A stretch of DNA of 64,000 nucleotides from Alphaproteobacteria bacterium (GCA_021774735.1 JAJFIS010000019.1:224193-288192), one strand, 5' to 3'; numbered from the stretch's first letter, positions 16,779-25,890 are shown. Translations and numbers: made by a program. The notes: generated by a model from the letters alone, not told the origin.

Positions 16779-17444
16779 ATGAAGATGAAATATGGAGCGA
16801 ATTATGGGTTGAAGCTGAGCGGTCTTTTGCTCCTTTATAGCTTTATAACAGTACCCGCCTGCGCCCAAGATGGGCAAGAGGCAAAGGATAAAGCTTTTGA
16901 CGGTTTTTACGCCGGAGTAGAAGGAGGATACCAAAATATCTTTGGCGGGGCTTTGGTGGGTGGTCGCGATCTACTCGCCCAAGACAGCAAAGCTATCATC
17001 GGTGTGCTCGCGGGATGGCGCAAACAATTTGGTGGTGGATTTGTCATAGGCCTTGAAAGCCAGTGGGCTTGGACCGATGGTCAATTGAACTTCACGGACC
17101 CAGCCTCTAGTCTAACCATCGACTATGATAACAATAGCCAAGTTGGTTATGGCCTTACCTTCGGTCATGTGGTGGGGAGCCAGCAAAAGACATTGCTGTA
17201 TCTATATGGTTATCAGACCGACAGGAACTTTGACGTTTCTATTGTCGGCCCTGCGGGCACAGGAACTCAGCGCGACCGGCAAGGGATGATTCGCTACGGC
17301 ATCGGCTTCGAGCATGCGGTTCGGGACGCTTTGCATTTTCGTTTAAACATTGGCGGCGTGAAGGTGGACTTCGGTGATGCGGACACCAACATAGATGTGG
17401 AAAATAAAATAGATGTCACTTTGGGGCTGGTTTATCAATTTTAA
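16779..17444 (+). CDS. Outer-membrane beta-barrel protein
   Basis: A 221-residue secreted protein with a signal peptide (hydrophobic L-S-G-L-L-L-L-Y-S-F-I, cleavage after P-A-C-A). Alternating beta strands follow, typical of small eight-stranded barrels of the OmpA/Opa type. The sequence begins Y-A-G-V-E-G-G-Y and ends with a terminal Phe (L-V-Y-Q-F), the usual outer-membrane assembly signal. I chose the ATG at 16779, which has an AAGGA ribosome-binding site, over 16746. It is divergent from the lytTR gene and may be its target. Substrate and role are unknown. Confidence 0.75.
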   Translation: MKMKYGANYGLKLSGLLLLYSFITVPACAQDGQEAKDKAFDGFYAGVEGGYQNIFGGALVGGRDLLAQDSKAIIGVLAGWRKQFGGGFVIGLESQWAWTDGQLNFTDPASSLTIDYDNNSQVGYGLTFGHVVGSQQKTLLYLYGYQTDRNFDVSIVGPAGTGTQRDRQGMIRYGIGFEHAVRDALHFRLNIGGVKVDFGDADTNIDVENKIDVTLGLVYQF

Positions 17445-17494
17445 TAAGCTTTTTAGGTACATTGAAAAAATTCCCTGGGTGGATGGTTGCTTAT

Positions 17495-18952
17495 TCAGCT
17501 TTCAACATCGGCCGTTTCAGCGGCGGGAAATTCCACCCAAAAGATGGACCCTTCGTCTAAAGTGCTTTCATATCCAATTTGGCCGTTCATCGATTCTGTT
17601 AATTTTTTACAAATGGCAAGCCCAAGTCCAATGCCCCCAACACCGCTGTTGCTTAGATCAATGCGATCAAAGGGTGAGAAGATAAGCGCGGCCTTATCTT
17701 CAGCTATCCCAATACCAGTATCTTTAACATATATTCTAATATGGTCGTCGGGCACTGCGTAACAGCCAAACTCTAAAGACCCTTTTGGTTTATTATATTT
17801 AACGGCGTTAGAGATAAAATTTAAAATGATTTGTTCAAGCCTAGCATGATCAACCAATATTTTTCTATTGGCGCTTTTAATTCCTGTAAAGGATATATCG
17901 CCACTTTCGGTAATTTGGCGAATGGTTGGAAGGCATGCTCTAAAAACGTCACTTGGCATGATTGGCTCAATTTGAAATTTTAACTTCCCGGCTTCAATTT
18001 TGGAAAAATCCAAGACATCAGAAATGAGATTGTTAAGCTGTCGGCCAGCATCAGCAATAATTTTAAGGCGCTCATTCCGCTCTTCTTTATTATTTGCACC
18101 AATACCCATTTCAAGGGCTTCTGCGAAACCAATAATGGCATTTAAAGGGGTGCGTATTTCATGGCTCATCGTGGCTAGAAACTCAGACTTTGCTTCATTG
18201 GCCGAGTTGGCTTTTGTTGCATCTATTAAGGCTTTTTCCGTTTCAGTTTGATGCCTTTGAACTTCACCTGCCATGCTTTTAAAATTGGTGGCTAACTCTC
18301 CTATTTCGTCATTTCTTGGCGTGGATATATCTATTTTGAAATCACCATCATGTATTTTTTTTGTGGCATAGGAAAGGGCAATAACAGGTTTTATAATAAC
18401 ATGGTTTATCCACCATAAAAATAAAGTGGTAGAGATGACGGACATAATAATTATGGCGACCAAAAGCAAAGGAAGGGTGTGGTTAAGTTGGGTCAACTGT
18501 GGCTCTAAGTCCACCCAAACCTTTAAGGTGGCTAGATGATCGGAGTAGAGGGAGATATCTTCCTCTAATTTGATAATATAATTGCTCAATAAAGGTTCAT
18601 TAACGCTTAGGGGATACAGCAACTTACCTTCTGCATCAAACAGTTCAATATGTTTCCAAGAGGGGTGTTCTGACTTAATAATGTCCAAGCTTTCCCATGT
18701 CACAGCAATATTATCTTCGAGCAGTTCAGGGATCAAACTATTGGCCCTTACCCGAACTTCTTGCGCAACAACATCTTCTAGCCACAGCCTATTCTCATTG
18801 GCCGAATTAGGAATGACAAATAAATATACAGAAAGAAGAGTGACACCAATTAGGGTAAAAATAACAGCAGATATTTTAAGCTTTATAGAAATGAACATTT
18901 TTCTATCAAGTTTTTTGGTGGCATGATGTGCTTTGATCTCTTTGCTTTGCAT
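17495..18952 (-). CDS. Membrane sensor histidine kinase
   Basis: A 485-residue kinase. It has TM1 at about 22-47, a periplasmic sensor of about 110 residues, TM2 at 160-182 and HAMP at roughly 183-235. A short coiled coil precedes HisKA (FLATMSHEIRTPLNAIIGF, phospho-acceptor His264). The HATPase_c domain has the N box N-F-I-S-N-A-V-K-Y-N, D-T-G-I-G-I and GGIGLGLAICKKL. No receiver domain and no response-regulator gene are nearby. The gene lies 16 bp after a PhnD-like binding-protein gene, so the binding protein probably delivers the signal to the periplasmic sensor. The pair is more AT-rich than the neighbourhood. Confidence 0.92.
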   Translation of the reverse strand: MQSKEIKAHHATKKLDRKMFISIKLKISAVIFTLIGVTLLSVYLFVIPNSANENRLWLEDVVAQEVRVRANSLIPELLEDNIAVTWESLDIIKSEHPSWKHIELFDAEGKLLYPLSVNEPLLSNYIIKLEEDISLYSDHLATLKVWVDLEPQLTQLNHTLPLLLVAIIIMSVISTTLFLWWINHVIIKPVIALSYATKKIHDGDFKIDISTPRNDEIGELATNFKSMAGEVQRHQTETEKALIDATKANSANEAKSEFLATMSHEIRTPLNAIIGFAEALEMGIGANNKEERNERLKIIADAGRQLNNLISDVLDFSKIEAGKLKFQIEPIMPSDVFRACLPTIRQITESGDISFTGIKSANRKILVDHARLEQIILNFISNAVKYNKPKGSLEFGCYAVPDDHIRIYVKDTGIGIAEDKAALIFSPFDRIDLSNSGVGGIGLGLAICKKLTESMNGQIGYESTLDEGSIFWVEFPAAETADVES

Positions 18953-18968
18953 ATAACTATCCGCCAGA

Positions 18969-19826
18969 CTATTGATATAGCGTCTTTAGCCCCATGTTTT
19001 TTAATTCTAAATAATCTTCAATGGTTGCTTTATGTATTTGTTCAAGATTAACAGCTTTTAGCAATTTTCGTCCCCGTTCTGTTGCGGCAATTGAGAAAAA
19101 GGCCTTGGTTATAATTTGCACATGCTCTTTGGGTATGCGGTCATGAGAAACTATAGGGTGGGAATTGATGTGGGGGGTTTTGAAAATAACTTTTAAGGCA
19201 TTTTGAATTTCTTTTGGTTGCTTGTTAAGGGTGCTCATGACCCCACCACCTGCAGCGGCTTCCCCCAGTATAACATTTAAATAAACAGAAGAATGTGTTT
19301 GTACATAGTTTGGTTGGAAAGGGATGCCATCCTTATGCAGCTGTGCTCGAATTAGCATGCTAGCTCCCAGCGCATTTGGCGCAGGAAAGGCAATTTTTTT
19401 GCCGCGCATGTCTTTAAGGTTTGAAAGGAGCGAATTTTTTTTGACCACCAAAATACCGTAAAGCTTTTTTTTACCATTACGAACCATAGGGCGGTAACTA
19501 CCTTTTTCAGCAGCAATAAGGCTATGATAAGGGTTCATATAGGCCAAATCAAAGTCGCCGCGTAAAAATTTGTCTTCAAAATCTGGAATGGTGGGAGAGC
19601 TGCGAAGTTCAAACTTGAAGCCTGTTTCTTTTTCTAACATATGTAAAATAGGCACCCAGTTGATAACTATATGGCGCAGGGTAAATTGCGGAACAATACC
19701 AAAGGCGTATGTTGGCCGCGCCTCATCAGAATGTAAATGCTCATGGCCAATCGAAGGTGTTGAATATGAAAATATAAACACACAACAGAAAGCTCTGAGC
19801 AAAAATAGAATATTAATATTAGTCAA
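18969..19826 (-). CDS. PhnD-like periplasmic substrate-binding protein
   Basis: A periplasmic binding protein of the phosphate/phosphite/phosphonate (PhnD/PtxB) class, about 285 residues. A signal peptide precedes Y-A-F-G-I-V-P-Q-F. Family features include DFDLAYMNPYHSLIAAEKG and the ligand loop MRGKKIAFPAPNALGASML. No ABC permease or ATPase is present, so it probably acts as a sensor subunit for the downstream histidine kinase. The best start is a TTG at 19826 with an AAGGA ribosome-binding site; a GTG at 19856 would give a longer, poorer leader. The ligand cannot be named from sequence. Confidence 0.85.
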   Translation of the reverse strand: MTNINILFLLRAFCCVFIFSYSTPSIGHEHLHSDEARPTYAFGIVPQFTLRHIVINWVPILHMLEKETGFKFELRSSPTIPDFEDKFLRGDFDLAYMNPYHSLIAAEKGSYRPMVRNGKKKLYGILVVKKNSLLSNLKDMRGKKIAFPAPNALGASMLIRAQLHKDGIPFQPNYVQTHSSVYLNVILGEAAAGGGVMSTLNKQPKEIQNALKVIFKTPHINSHPIVSHDRIPKEHVQIITKAFFSIAATERGRKLLKAVNLEQIHKATIEDYLELKNMGLKTLYQ

Positions 19827-19862
19827 ATTTGTTCCTTCTATACTATGATTTAGCACAATATC

Positions 19863-19904
19863 AATATGGTAATATTTCTATATAATATGGTAATATTTCT
19901 ATAT
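19863..19904. repeat. Perfect 21-bp tandem repeat upstream of binding protein/kinase
   Basis: Two identical 21-bp units lie head to tail at 19863-19883 and 19884-19904. Each starts AATATGGTAA and ends TTTCTATAT. The spacing is two helical turns, so the same face of the DNA carries both units. It lies 37-78 bp before the TTG start of the binding protein and is a candidate regulator site. Slippage in AT-rich DNA is the alternative. Confidence 0.6.
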
Positions 19905-20086
19905 ATTAGTTAAAAGCTTTAATCATTACTATATGCAATATGTCTACAATGAAATTATGTATTAACAGTTAAATTCTTTGTCGTGGCTATAGCGGTATTA
20001 TCATTTTGCTTGGCAAGTATGCTAGGGTTGGCTAATTTCAGCCAGAACGTAATAATTGATCAACGACCTGAAGGCAGATCACCGGC

Positions 20087-20728
20087 ATGGACGCTATAAA
20101 CAAACTCGTTAAAGGCTACGCAAAATTCCGCAATAAATATTTTGAAGAAGGCAAACATATCTATTCCGGTCTGGTCGAAAATGGTCAGTTCCCAGAGATA
20201 GCTGTCGTGGCCTGCTCTGATTCGCGCGTCGATCCGGCGATCGTCTTCCAATGTGACCCCGGTGACCTCTTCACTATCCGCAATGTTGCGAATTTGGTAC
20301 CGCCCTATGAGCCCAGCAAAGGCCACCACGGCACCAGCGCGGCGCTGGAGTTTGCCGTTGAAAATTTAGAGGTGAAGCATGTGATTGTGCTGGGGCATAG
20401 TCTTTGCGGTGGCATTCAGGCGCTTATTCATAATGATCACGCCGAATGCGACAGCCACTTTATCAGCCAGTGGATGTCTATAATGTCGGATGTACCGAGA
20501 AAAGTATTAGCGTCTGGGCCAGCACATTCCACTGGGGACGCGGCGAAGGACTGCGAAATGGCAGCGATCGGATTATCGCTGGACCATCTGATGCAATTTC
20601 CCTTTGTTCAGGAAAGGGTGGAGGCAGGCGCTTTGAAGCTCCACGGCTGGTATATTGATATTATTAGCGGCGAATTGATGAATTTTGATCCTGAGAGCCG
20701 AAAGTTCATCACCGCTAAAATAGCTTAA
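20087..20728 (+). CDS. can: Beta-class carbonic anhydrase
   Basis: Interconverts CO2 and bicarbonate in the cytoplasm. Zinc ligands are visible as Cys43 and Asp45 in CSDSRVDP, then His104 and Cys107 in GHSLCGGI; the Asp45-Arg47 dyad is intact. At 213 residues the length is standard. The gene stands alone, convergent with an SDR gene (7 bp between stops). A SulP-type anion transporter lies 2 kb downstream. Some SulP proteins carry bicarbonate, so a link is possible but not shown. Confidence 0.95.
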   Translation: MDAINKLVKGYAKFRNKYFEEGKHIYSGLVENGQFPEIAVVACSDSRVDPAIVFQCDPGDLFTIRNVANLVPPYEPSKGHHGTSAALEFAVENLEVKHVIVLGHSLCGGIQALIHNDHAECDSHFISQWMSIMSDVPRKVLASGPAHSTGDAAKDCEMAAIGLSLDHLMQFPFVQERVEAGALKLHGWYIDIISGELMNFDPESRKFITAKIA

Positions 20729-20735
20729 ACATTTA

Positions 20736-21542
20736 TCATTTAGGCTCCGGCGTAGCACTAGAACCTGCCAATATACCGCCGTCCACATGTATTTCTGTGC
20801 CGGTGATATAGCTGCTGGCATCGCTGGCGAGATAGAGCGCGGCGTATGCCACATCATCGGCCAAACCCATCCTACCAAGGGGTACGCCGGCAGCAACGCC
20901 CGCTATGGCCTCAATACGCGCGGCACCTTCACCCAACATGGGGTCCCACATGGGGGTTAATATAGCCCCCGGGTGGATGCTATTGCAGCGAATGTTGTAA
21001 GAATTTTCAGCGCAGTAAAGTGCTACCGACTTTGTGTGATTGCGCACCCCGGCTTTGCTGGCTGCATAGGCGGTGGCAGCCGGAATGCCAACAACACCAG
21101 ACCTTGATGAAATATTGATAATGCTACCACCGCCGCGTTCTTTCATGGCGCTAATGGCATATTTGCAGCCTAGCGCAACGCCGTCTAAATTCACCCGGTG
21201 TACCTCTTTCCAGCTATTCATATCTAAATGCTCAGGGTCGTGAGGACCGAGGGTGTTGCTGAGGCCGGTGGTGCCCGCGTTATTGACCAGAACATCAAAG
21301 CCACTGATATCTTGACAAACCTTTTTCCAGCTCGCTTCAAGTGTTACATCAAGGTGCATATATTTGGCGCGACCTCCGAGAGTGCCTGCAGCATTTTCAC
21401 CGGTTCCTTCTTGAATGTCGGTTAAAATCACTGTAGCACCAGCACGGTGAAATGCCTGGGCAGTGGCAAGACCAATGCCCTGTGCTGAACCGGTTATAAG
21501 GGCGGTTTTGCCGCTTAAGGTAAAAGGGTTTGTTTGGGCCAT
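20736..21542 (-). CDS. Short-chain dehydrogenase/reductase
   Basis: A classical SDR of 268 residues. The cofactor motif TGSAQGIG is near residue 15, followed by NNAG near 87, then the catalytic Ser in I-N-I-S-S-R-S-G and Y-A-A-S-K near 155. The Asp at the end of the second beta strand (V-I-L-T-D-I) suggests NAD rather than NADP. The substrate is unknown; the sequence resembles cyclic-alcohol or hydroxysteroid dehydrogenases. The ATG at 21542 has an AAGGA ribosome-binding site. A terminator-like hairpin lies 26-52 bases upstream in its leader. Confidence 0.9.
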   Translation of the reverse strand: MAQTNPFTLSGKTALITGSAQGIGLATAQAFHRAGATVILTDIQEGTGENAAGTLGGRAKYMHLDVTLEASWKKVCQDISGFDVLVNNAGTTGLSNTLGPHDPEHLDMNSWKEVHRVNLDGVALGCKYAISAMKERGGGSIINISSRSGVVGIPAATAYAASKAGVRNHTKSVALYCAENSYNIRCNSIHPGAILTPMWDPMLGEGAARIEAIAGVAAGVPLGRMGLADDVAYAALYLASDASSYITGTEIHVDGGILAGSSATPEPK

Positions 21543-21567
21543 GATTGTTTCCTTATGAAAAATAGGC

Positions 21568-21598
21568 ATAAAAAATCCCGCCAGAATGAGCGGGTTTC
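21568..21598 (-). terminator. Terminator-like hairpin in SDR leader
   Basis: On the minus strand CCCGC (21590-21594) pairs with GCGGG (21577-21581) around an 8-base loop and is followed by A and six T residues. It has the form of an intrinsic terminator but lies directly upstream of the SDR start codon. It may be a leader attenuator or the end of a short transcript from the 21.6-21.7 kb region. Confidence 0.5.
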
Positions 21599-21746
21599 AT
21601 GCAAATAAAGTCTGCATAGATGCCAGATACTGGGGTGGTAGATTTAAACTATGGTGGCAACTTTGGTCACTGGCTTGGTCCTTATTTTTCAAGAATTGTT
21701 AATATTCTACCATATGAATTTGTAAATTTGCAAGGCAAACAGGAAC

Positions 21747-21775
21747 TTGAGGTGGAAAAATATAAGTAATAAAAT
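21747..21775 (+). promoter_or_regulatory. Candidate cspA promoter
   Basis: TTGAGG (21747-21752) and TAAAAT (21770-21775) are separated by 17 bp. The predicted start near 21782 gives a leader of about 137 bases before the cold-shock gene, similar in length to the structured cspA leader of other bacteria. Confidence 0.5.
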
Positions 21776-21918
21776 TACGCAAAGCCCCTTTACATATGGA
21801 CATCTTAGGGTTAGAGAGAGCCCGCAGTGGTTATTCTACTGTTTAATGATGCCCGACTAGATACTTTCTTACGCTACTTTTCTGGCTTTTTTTAAATCGC
21901 GTAAGAGGATAAATTATC

Positions 21919-22128
21919 ATGGCAAATGGTACAGTTAAATGGTTTAACGCCACAAAAGGTTTTGGCTTCATTCAACCTGAAGATGGCGGCAACGACGTTT
22001 TCGTTCACATCTCAGCTGTTGAAGCGGCAGGTCTTAGCGGCCTGAAAGACGACCAGAAAGTTTCTTATGAAATGGAAGAAGACCGTCGTGGTCGCGCTTC
22101 TGCTGGTAGCCTTCAGCTGCTTGACTAA
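21919..22128 (+). CDS. cspA: Cold-shock protein, CspA family
   Basis: A 69-residue single cold-shock domain that binds single-stranded nucleic acid and melts RNA structure. RNP1 (K-G-F-G-F-I) and RNP2 (V-F-V-H-I) are intact, and the sequence starts with the usual N-G-T-V-K-W-F-N. An AGAGGAT ribosome-binding site precedes the ATG. The gene has a long 5' leader and a clear terminator, so it is monocistronic. Confidence 0.96.
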   Translation: MANGTVKWFNATKGFGFIQPEDGGNDVFVHISAVEAAGLSGLKDDQKVSYEMEEDRRGRASAGSLQLLD

Positions 22129-22151
22129 TTTGGTTTTTTTAAACTGAACGG

Positions 22152-22184
22152 AAAAAGGTTGGCTTTGTGCCAGCCTTTTTTTGT
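22152..22184 (+). terminator. Intrinsic terminator of cspA
   Basis: The stem AAGGTTGGC and GCCAGCCTT pairs through nine positions with one G-U, around a TTTGT loop, and is followed by a run of T residues. It lies 24 bp after the cspA stop. Confidence 0.85.
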
Positions 22185-22311
22185 GGGCAAATACTCAGCT
22201 AGCCTGTTTAAATATGTGTTCAAATAATTTCCATTTTCTTGACCCGAGTCATTTCATGCCGTCAATTTTGGCCTACCATGTTGCCTTCGGCGTAAAAAAC
22301 AGGAGAATGAT

Positions 22312-22761
22312 ATGTTTAATAACCCATCCCTAATTACCCGTATTGCAATAGGAAAAGGCCTTGGGGCGCTTATTGGTTTTATAATCTTTTTTATGATTCC
22401 CTATCTAGCTCCTGAAACCAGCTTGATGCTCCGGTGGGGTATCGTATTATGGTACACGACCATGGGTGCCATCATTGGTGTCTTCGGTGTTTTTACCTGG
22501 CACCCCATTCTTAAGCTACCAATGCCATGGTGGTTCCGGGCCCCGCTTTTGGGTGGCTGGTTAAATTTCACTTTGGTTTTCTTTGCCTATGATGAATTTG
22601 CTCGCATGACCCATGCCATCTTTGGGGAAGGTGGCCTGATGCTTTCGCCTTTCTGGGCGGTGTTAGAGGGTGCCCTTGTTGGTCTGTTTATTGGCTTTTT
22701 CGCCACGCACTTCGGCGGTGAAGGGGCCATAACGGTAAGTGAGGACGAATCTGTAAGTTAG
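22312..22761 (+). CDS. Small multi-pass membrane protein
   Basis: A 149-residue protein with four likely membrane helices near residues 13-33, 40-60, 72-90 and 110-132. An AGGAG ribosome-binding site precedes the ATG. I do not recognise the family. It is probably its own transcription unit, since a candidate promoter for the SulP gene lies after it. Confidence 0.65.
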   Translation: MFNNPSLITRIAIGKGLGALIGFIIFFMIPYLAPETSLMLRWGIVLWYTTMGAIIGVFGVFTWHPILKLPMPWWFRAPLLGGWLNFTLVFFAYDEFARMTHAIFGEGGLMLSPFWAVLEGALVGLFIGFFATHFGGEGAITVSEDESVS

Positions 22762-22801
22762 AACTGAATTTTTCTGCATTTCTATGTGATCTGCTCTTTC
22801 C

Positions 22802-22830
22802 TTGACTTGGGGGCAGGCCAGCTATATGTA
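22802..22830 (+). promoter_or_regulatory. Candidate SulP promoter
   Basis: TTGACT (22802-22807) and TATGTA (22825-22830) are separated by 17 bp, with the SulP start 77 bp downstream of the -10 box. Confidence 0.4.
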
Positions 22831-22907
22831 CGCACGCCTCACAAAAACTTTCTACTGTGACGCGTTCGAGCAGGCTTGCCCGCGACCCTTATTAAACAAG
22901 GAATAAA

Positions 22908-24389
22908 ATGTTTTTATCTCAATTGCGCTCTGAGTGGCTTGGTAATGTGCGCAGCGACCTTCTCGCGGGAATGGTAGTGGCGCTTGCCCTCATCCCCGAA
23001 GCTATCGCCTTTTCCATTATCGCCGGCGTTGACCCCAAGGTGGGCCTATACGCCTCTTTTTGTATGGCAGTGGTCATTTCCATCGTTGGGGGCCGACCGG
23101 GGATGATTTCAGCCGCCACTGGCGCTATGGCCTTGGTTATGGTAACTTTGGTGAAGGATTACGGGCTGGACTATCTGCTCGCGGCAACGGTGCTCACAGG
23201 TGTCCTGCAAATTCTCGCTGGTATTTTTAAGCTAGGATCCTTGTTGAGGTTTGTTTCGCGCTCAGTGGTGACGGGCTTTGTTAATGCGCTGGCTATCCTT
23301 ATTTTCATGGCGCAAATTCCGGAATTTGTTGGTGCGGGTTGGCAAATGTACGCCGTGGTCGCGGCGGGTCTGGCCATCATTTATCTATTTCCTTATGTCA
23401 CTAAAGCGGTGCCTTCCCCCTTGGTGGCGATCGTGGCATTAACAGCTTTCAGCCTTTATGTGGACTTAGATATTCGCACTGTGGGTGACCTTGGTGCTTT
23501 GCCGGATGCGCTGCCAAGCTTTTTCATTCCAAACATTCCGTTCACATGGGAAACGCTGACTATTATTTTCCCCTACTCGGCAACGCTCGCGGCGGTGGGA
23601 TTACTCGAATCGCTCATGACAGCGGTTATTATTGATGATTTAACCGATACGCCGAGTGCTAAAAACCGCGAATGTGCCGGTCAGGGCATCGCTAATATTA
23701 CCGTTGGGTTTTTTGGTGGCATGGCAGGCTGCGCCATGATTGGTCAGTCAGTGATTAATGTTAAATCAGGTGGCCGTGGGCGGCTATCCACCTTTTTTGC
23801 CGGAAGCTTTTTACTGTTCCTTCTGCTCGTACTTGGTGATTGGGTAAGCCAAATCCCGATGGCAGCCTTGGTGGCGGTGATGATCATGGTTTCGATCGGA
23901 ACTTTCAGTTGGGCTTCGGTCCGCAATCTGCGTACCCACCCTAAATCCTCAAGCCTTGTGATGGTTTCAACCGTTATTGTGGTTGTGATGACCCATGACT
24001 TAGCCATGGGGGTTTTGGTTGGTGTCTTGATGAGCGTATTGTTCTTCGCCCGCAAAATTGCTCATTTGTTTGCGGTGGAAAGTAGCCTTTCAGCCGATGG
24101 TAAACACCGCTCTTACCAAGTTTTGGGGCAGGTGTTTTTTGCCTCCGCTGCCCAGCTCACTGCTAGCTTTGATTTCAAAGAAGTGGTTGAAAAGGTCACC
24201 ATTGACATGAGCAGAGCCCATTTTTGGGACCTTTCGGGGGTTGGTGCGCTAGATAATATCGTGCTGAAGTTCCGCCGTGAAGGAACCGAGGTTGAACTTT
24301 TGGGCCTGAATGAAGCTAGTGCAACAATAGTTGAGCGCCTTGGTATTTATGACAAGCCCGATGCGCTTGATTTAATGCTGAAACATTAG
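22908..24389 (+). CDS. SulP-family anion transporter with STAS domain
   Basis: A 493-residue transporter with about 12 to 14 membrane helices and a C-terminal cytoplasmic STAS domain (from about residue 400). Family marks are the start [20 protein letters not shown] and the [11 protein letters not shown] segment. SulP proteins carry sulfate, bicarbonate or other anions; the ion cannot be fixed here. A universal stress protein gene follows after 10 bp. A beta-carbonic anhydrase gene 2 kb away makes bicarbonate a reasonable guess. Confidence 0.92.
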   Translation: MFLSQLRSEWLGNVRSDLLAGMVVALALIPEAIAFSIIAGVDPKVGLYASFCMAVVISIVGGRPGMISAATGAMALVMVTLVKDYGLDYLLAATVLTGVLQILAGIFKLGSLLRFVSRSVVTGFVNALAILIFMAQIPEFVGAGWQMYAVVAAGLAIIYLFPYVTKAVPSPLVAIVALTAFSLYVDLDIRTVGDLGALPDALPSFFIPNIPFTWETLTIIFPYSATLAAVGLLESLMTAVIIDDLTDTPSAKNRECAGQGIANITVGFFGGMAGCAMIGQSVINVKSGGRGRLSTFFAGSFLLFLLLVLGDWVSQIPMAALVAVMIMVSIGTFSWASVRNLRTHPKSSSLVMVSTVIVVVMTHDLAMGVLVGVLMSVLFFARKIAHLFAVESSLSADGKHRSYQVLGQVFFASAAQLTASFDFKEVVEKVTIDMSRAHFWDLSGVGALDNIVLKFRREGTEVELLGLNEASATIVERLGIYDKPDALDLMLKH

Positions 24390-24399
24390 GGGATAGACA

Positions 24400-25260
24400 A
24401 TGAAAAAAATTATTGCATGTTTGGATGCCTCGCCCCACGGCGATAGTGTTTGCACGGTCAGCCAATGGGCGGCCACAGCCACCAAATTACCCGTTGCATT
24501 GCTCCATGTTGTAGCCCCGCACAGTGAGCGTGCTGCTGGGGGCGACCTAAGCGGTCAGATAGGCTTGGGTGCCAAAAGTGATTTACTTGAAGAGCTGACA
24601 CGTCTTGACCAAGAACACGGCAAGCTAGAGCAGAAAAAAGGCCAGCTTATTTTAGACCATGCTAGGGAAACTTTAGAAGCAGGTGGTTTGGGTGAAATTG
24701 AAAGCCTTCATCGGCGGGGGGCCCTGCTGGAAACCATCGCTGAACTTGAAGGCGACGCAGACCTTATCGTCATCGGCAAGCGCGGCGAAGGTGCGGGAAG
24801 CAATCTCGCGCATTTGGGCAGTAACTTAGAGCGTCTTGTGCGGTCAGCGCATGTGCCAATTTTAGTTGCACCGCGTGTGGTTGAGAGAACGCCTAAGCGC
24901 TTCCTTCTGGCCTATGATGGTAGTGAAATGAGCAATAAAGCAGTTGAATATGCTGTAGGTAGCCCGCTGTTGAAGGGCCTTGAGGGTCATATTTTAATGG
25001 TGGGCGAACAGGGGGACATGGCACAAGAAGCCCTAGATGAAGCATCATCGAAGTTGCAAGCAGCAGGATACAGTGTTTCAGCCTCTATTGAAGGCGGCGA
25101 TAGTGTCGACAGCGTGGTTAACGGTTATATTCAAAGCCACAATATTGACCTGCTGGTTATGGGGGCATATGGCCATTCCAGGATCCGCTCCTTCTTGCTG
25201 GGCAGCACAACAACCGCGCAAATTTTGCATTCAAAGGTGCCTATCCTACTGTTCCGTTAA
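24400..25260 (+). CDS. Tandem universal stress protein
   Basis: A 286-residue protein with two UspA domains. The first covers about residues 1-150, starting K-K-I-I-A-C-L-D-A-S. The second covers about 165-286, starting R-F-L-L-A-Y-D-G-S. The ATP-binding G-x2-G-x9-G-S/T pattern is best seen in the second domain (V-M-G-A-Y-G-H-S-R then L-L-G-S-T-T). It is paired closely with the SulP gene, so it probably adjusts the transporter or responds to the same stress. Confidence 0.92.
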   Translation: MKKIIACLDASPHGDSVCTVSQWAATATKLPVALLHVVAPHSERAAGGDLSGQIGLGAKSDLLEELTRLDQEHGKLEQKKGQLILDHARETLEAGGLGEIESLHRRGALLETIAELEGDADLIVIGKRGEGAGSNLAHLGSNLERLVRSAHVPILVAPRVVERTPKRFLLAYDGSEMSNKAVEYAVGSPLLKGLEGHILMVGEQGDMAQEALDEASSKLQAAGYSVSASIEGGDSVDSVVNGYIQSHNIDLLVMGAYGHSRIRSFLLGSTTTAQILHSKVPILLFR

Positions 25261-25353
25261 CCAAACAGCCCATCTTGAAATAAGCGGAGCAAGGCTTATA
25301 TAAATTTGTACCTATGGTGCAAATTGGGCGGTAACTGGAACAGGGGCATATAT

Positions 25354-25890
25354 ATGGTGGATAGCATATCAGGCGAAAACGTTCAGATTGACGCTGATGC
25401 GATACCCTCCGTTATTGATATAACCTTTGAAGGCTTATCGGAAAACTTCCCCAAAATGCTCTTCCTGCTATCGATTGTGGCTTGGCTGGCATTATTCACT
25501 ATTGTGCTCGGCGTGAAGTTTCTTTCTGGTGACCTTAGCTGGCTGCTTGGTCAGTGGTGGCTATACATCCTGTTCATAGCCCCAATTGGTGTTTTTTATT
25601 GGTTCTCTGGCGCTCTCGCCCGGTCAAAAAGCTATGCCCTGCGCGAACTAGACATCCACTATCGTTCGGGCTTGATCTGGCAAAAAATAATCTCGCTGCC
25701 CTATAACCGTATCCAACATGTTGAAGTGGAAAGTGGCCCGGTTGAGCGCTATTTTAAAATGGTGAGCTTAAAAATTTTCACCGCAGGGGGCAGCAGAGCC
25801 GATATGAGCATCCCGGGTTTAACGCCAGCCCTTGCCAGCAAAATACGCGCCTATCTAATCGAACAGGGTGATCTGGGTGAGGCAGCGTAA
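25354..25890 (+). CDS. PH-domain membrane protein, YdbS-like
   Basis: A roughly 178-residue membrane protein of the bacterial PH (former DUF304) family. Two helices, near residues 34-56 and 67-87, are followed by the PH-like domain with YNRIQHVEVESGPVERYF, the family signature. The ATG at 25354 has an AGGGG ribosome-binding site and is preferred over 25306. The end overlaps the next gene by 23 bases. YdbS and YdbT proteins occur as pairs in many bacteria; their biochemical role is not firmly known. Confidence 0.85.
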   Translation: MVDSISGENVQIDADAIPSVIDITFEGLSENFPKMLFLLSIVAWLALFTIVLGVKFLSGDLSWLLGQWWLYILFIAPIGVFYWFSGALARSKSYALRELDIHYRSGLIWQKIISLPYNRIQHVEVESGPVERYFKMVSLKIFTAGGSRADMSIPGLTPALASKIRAYLIEQGDLGEAA

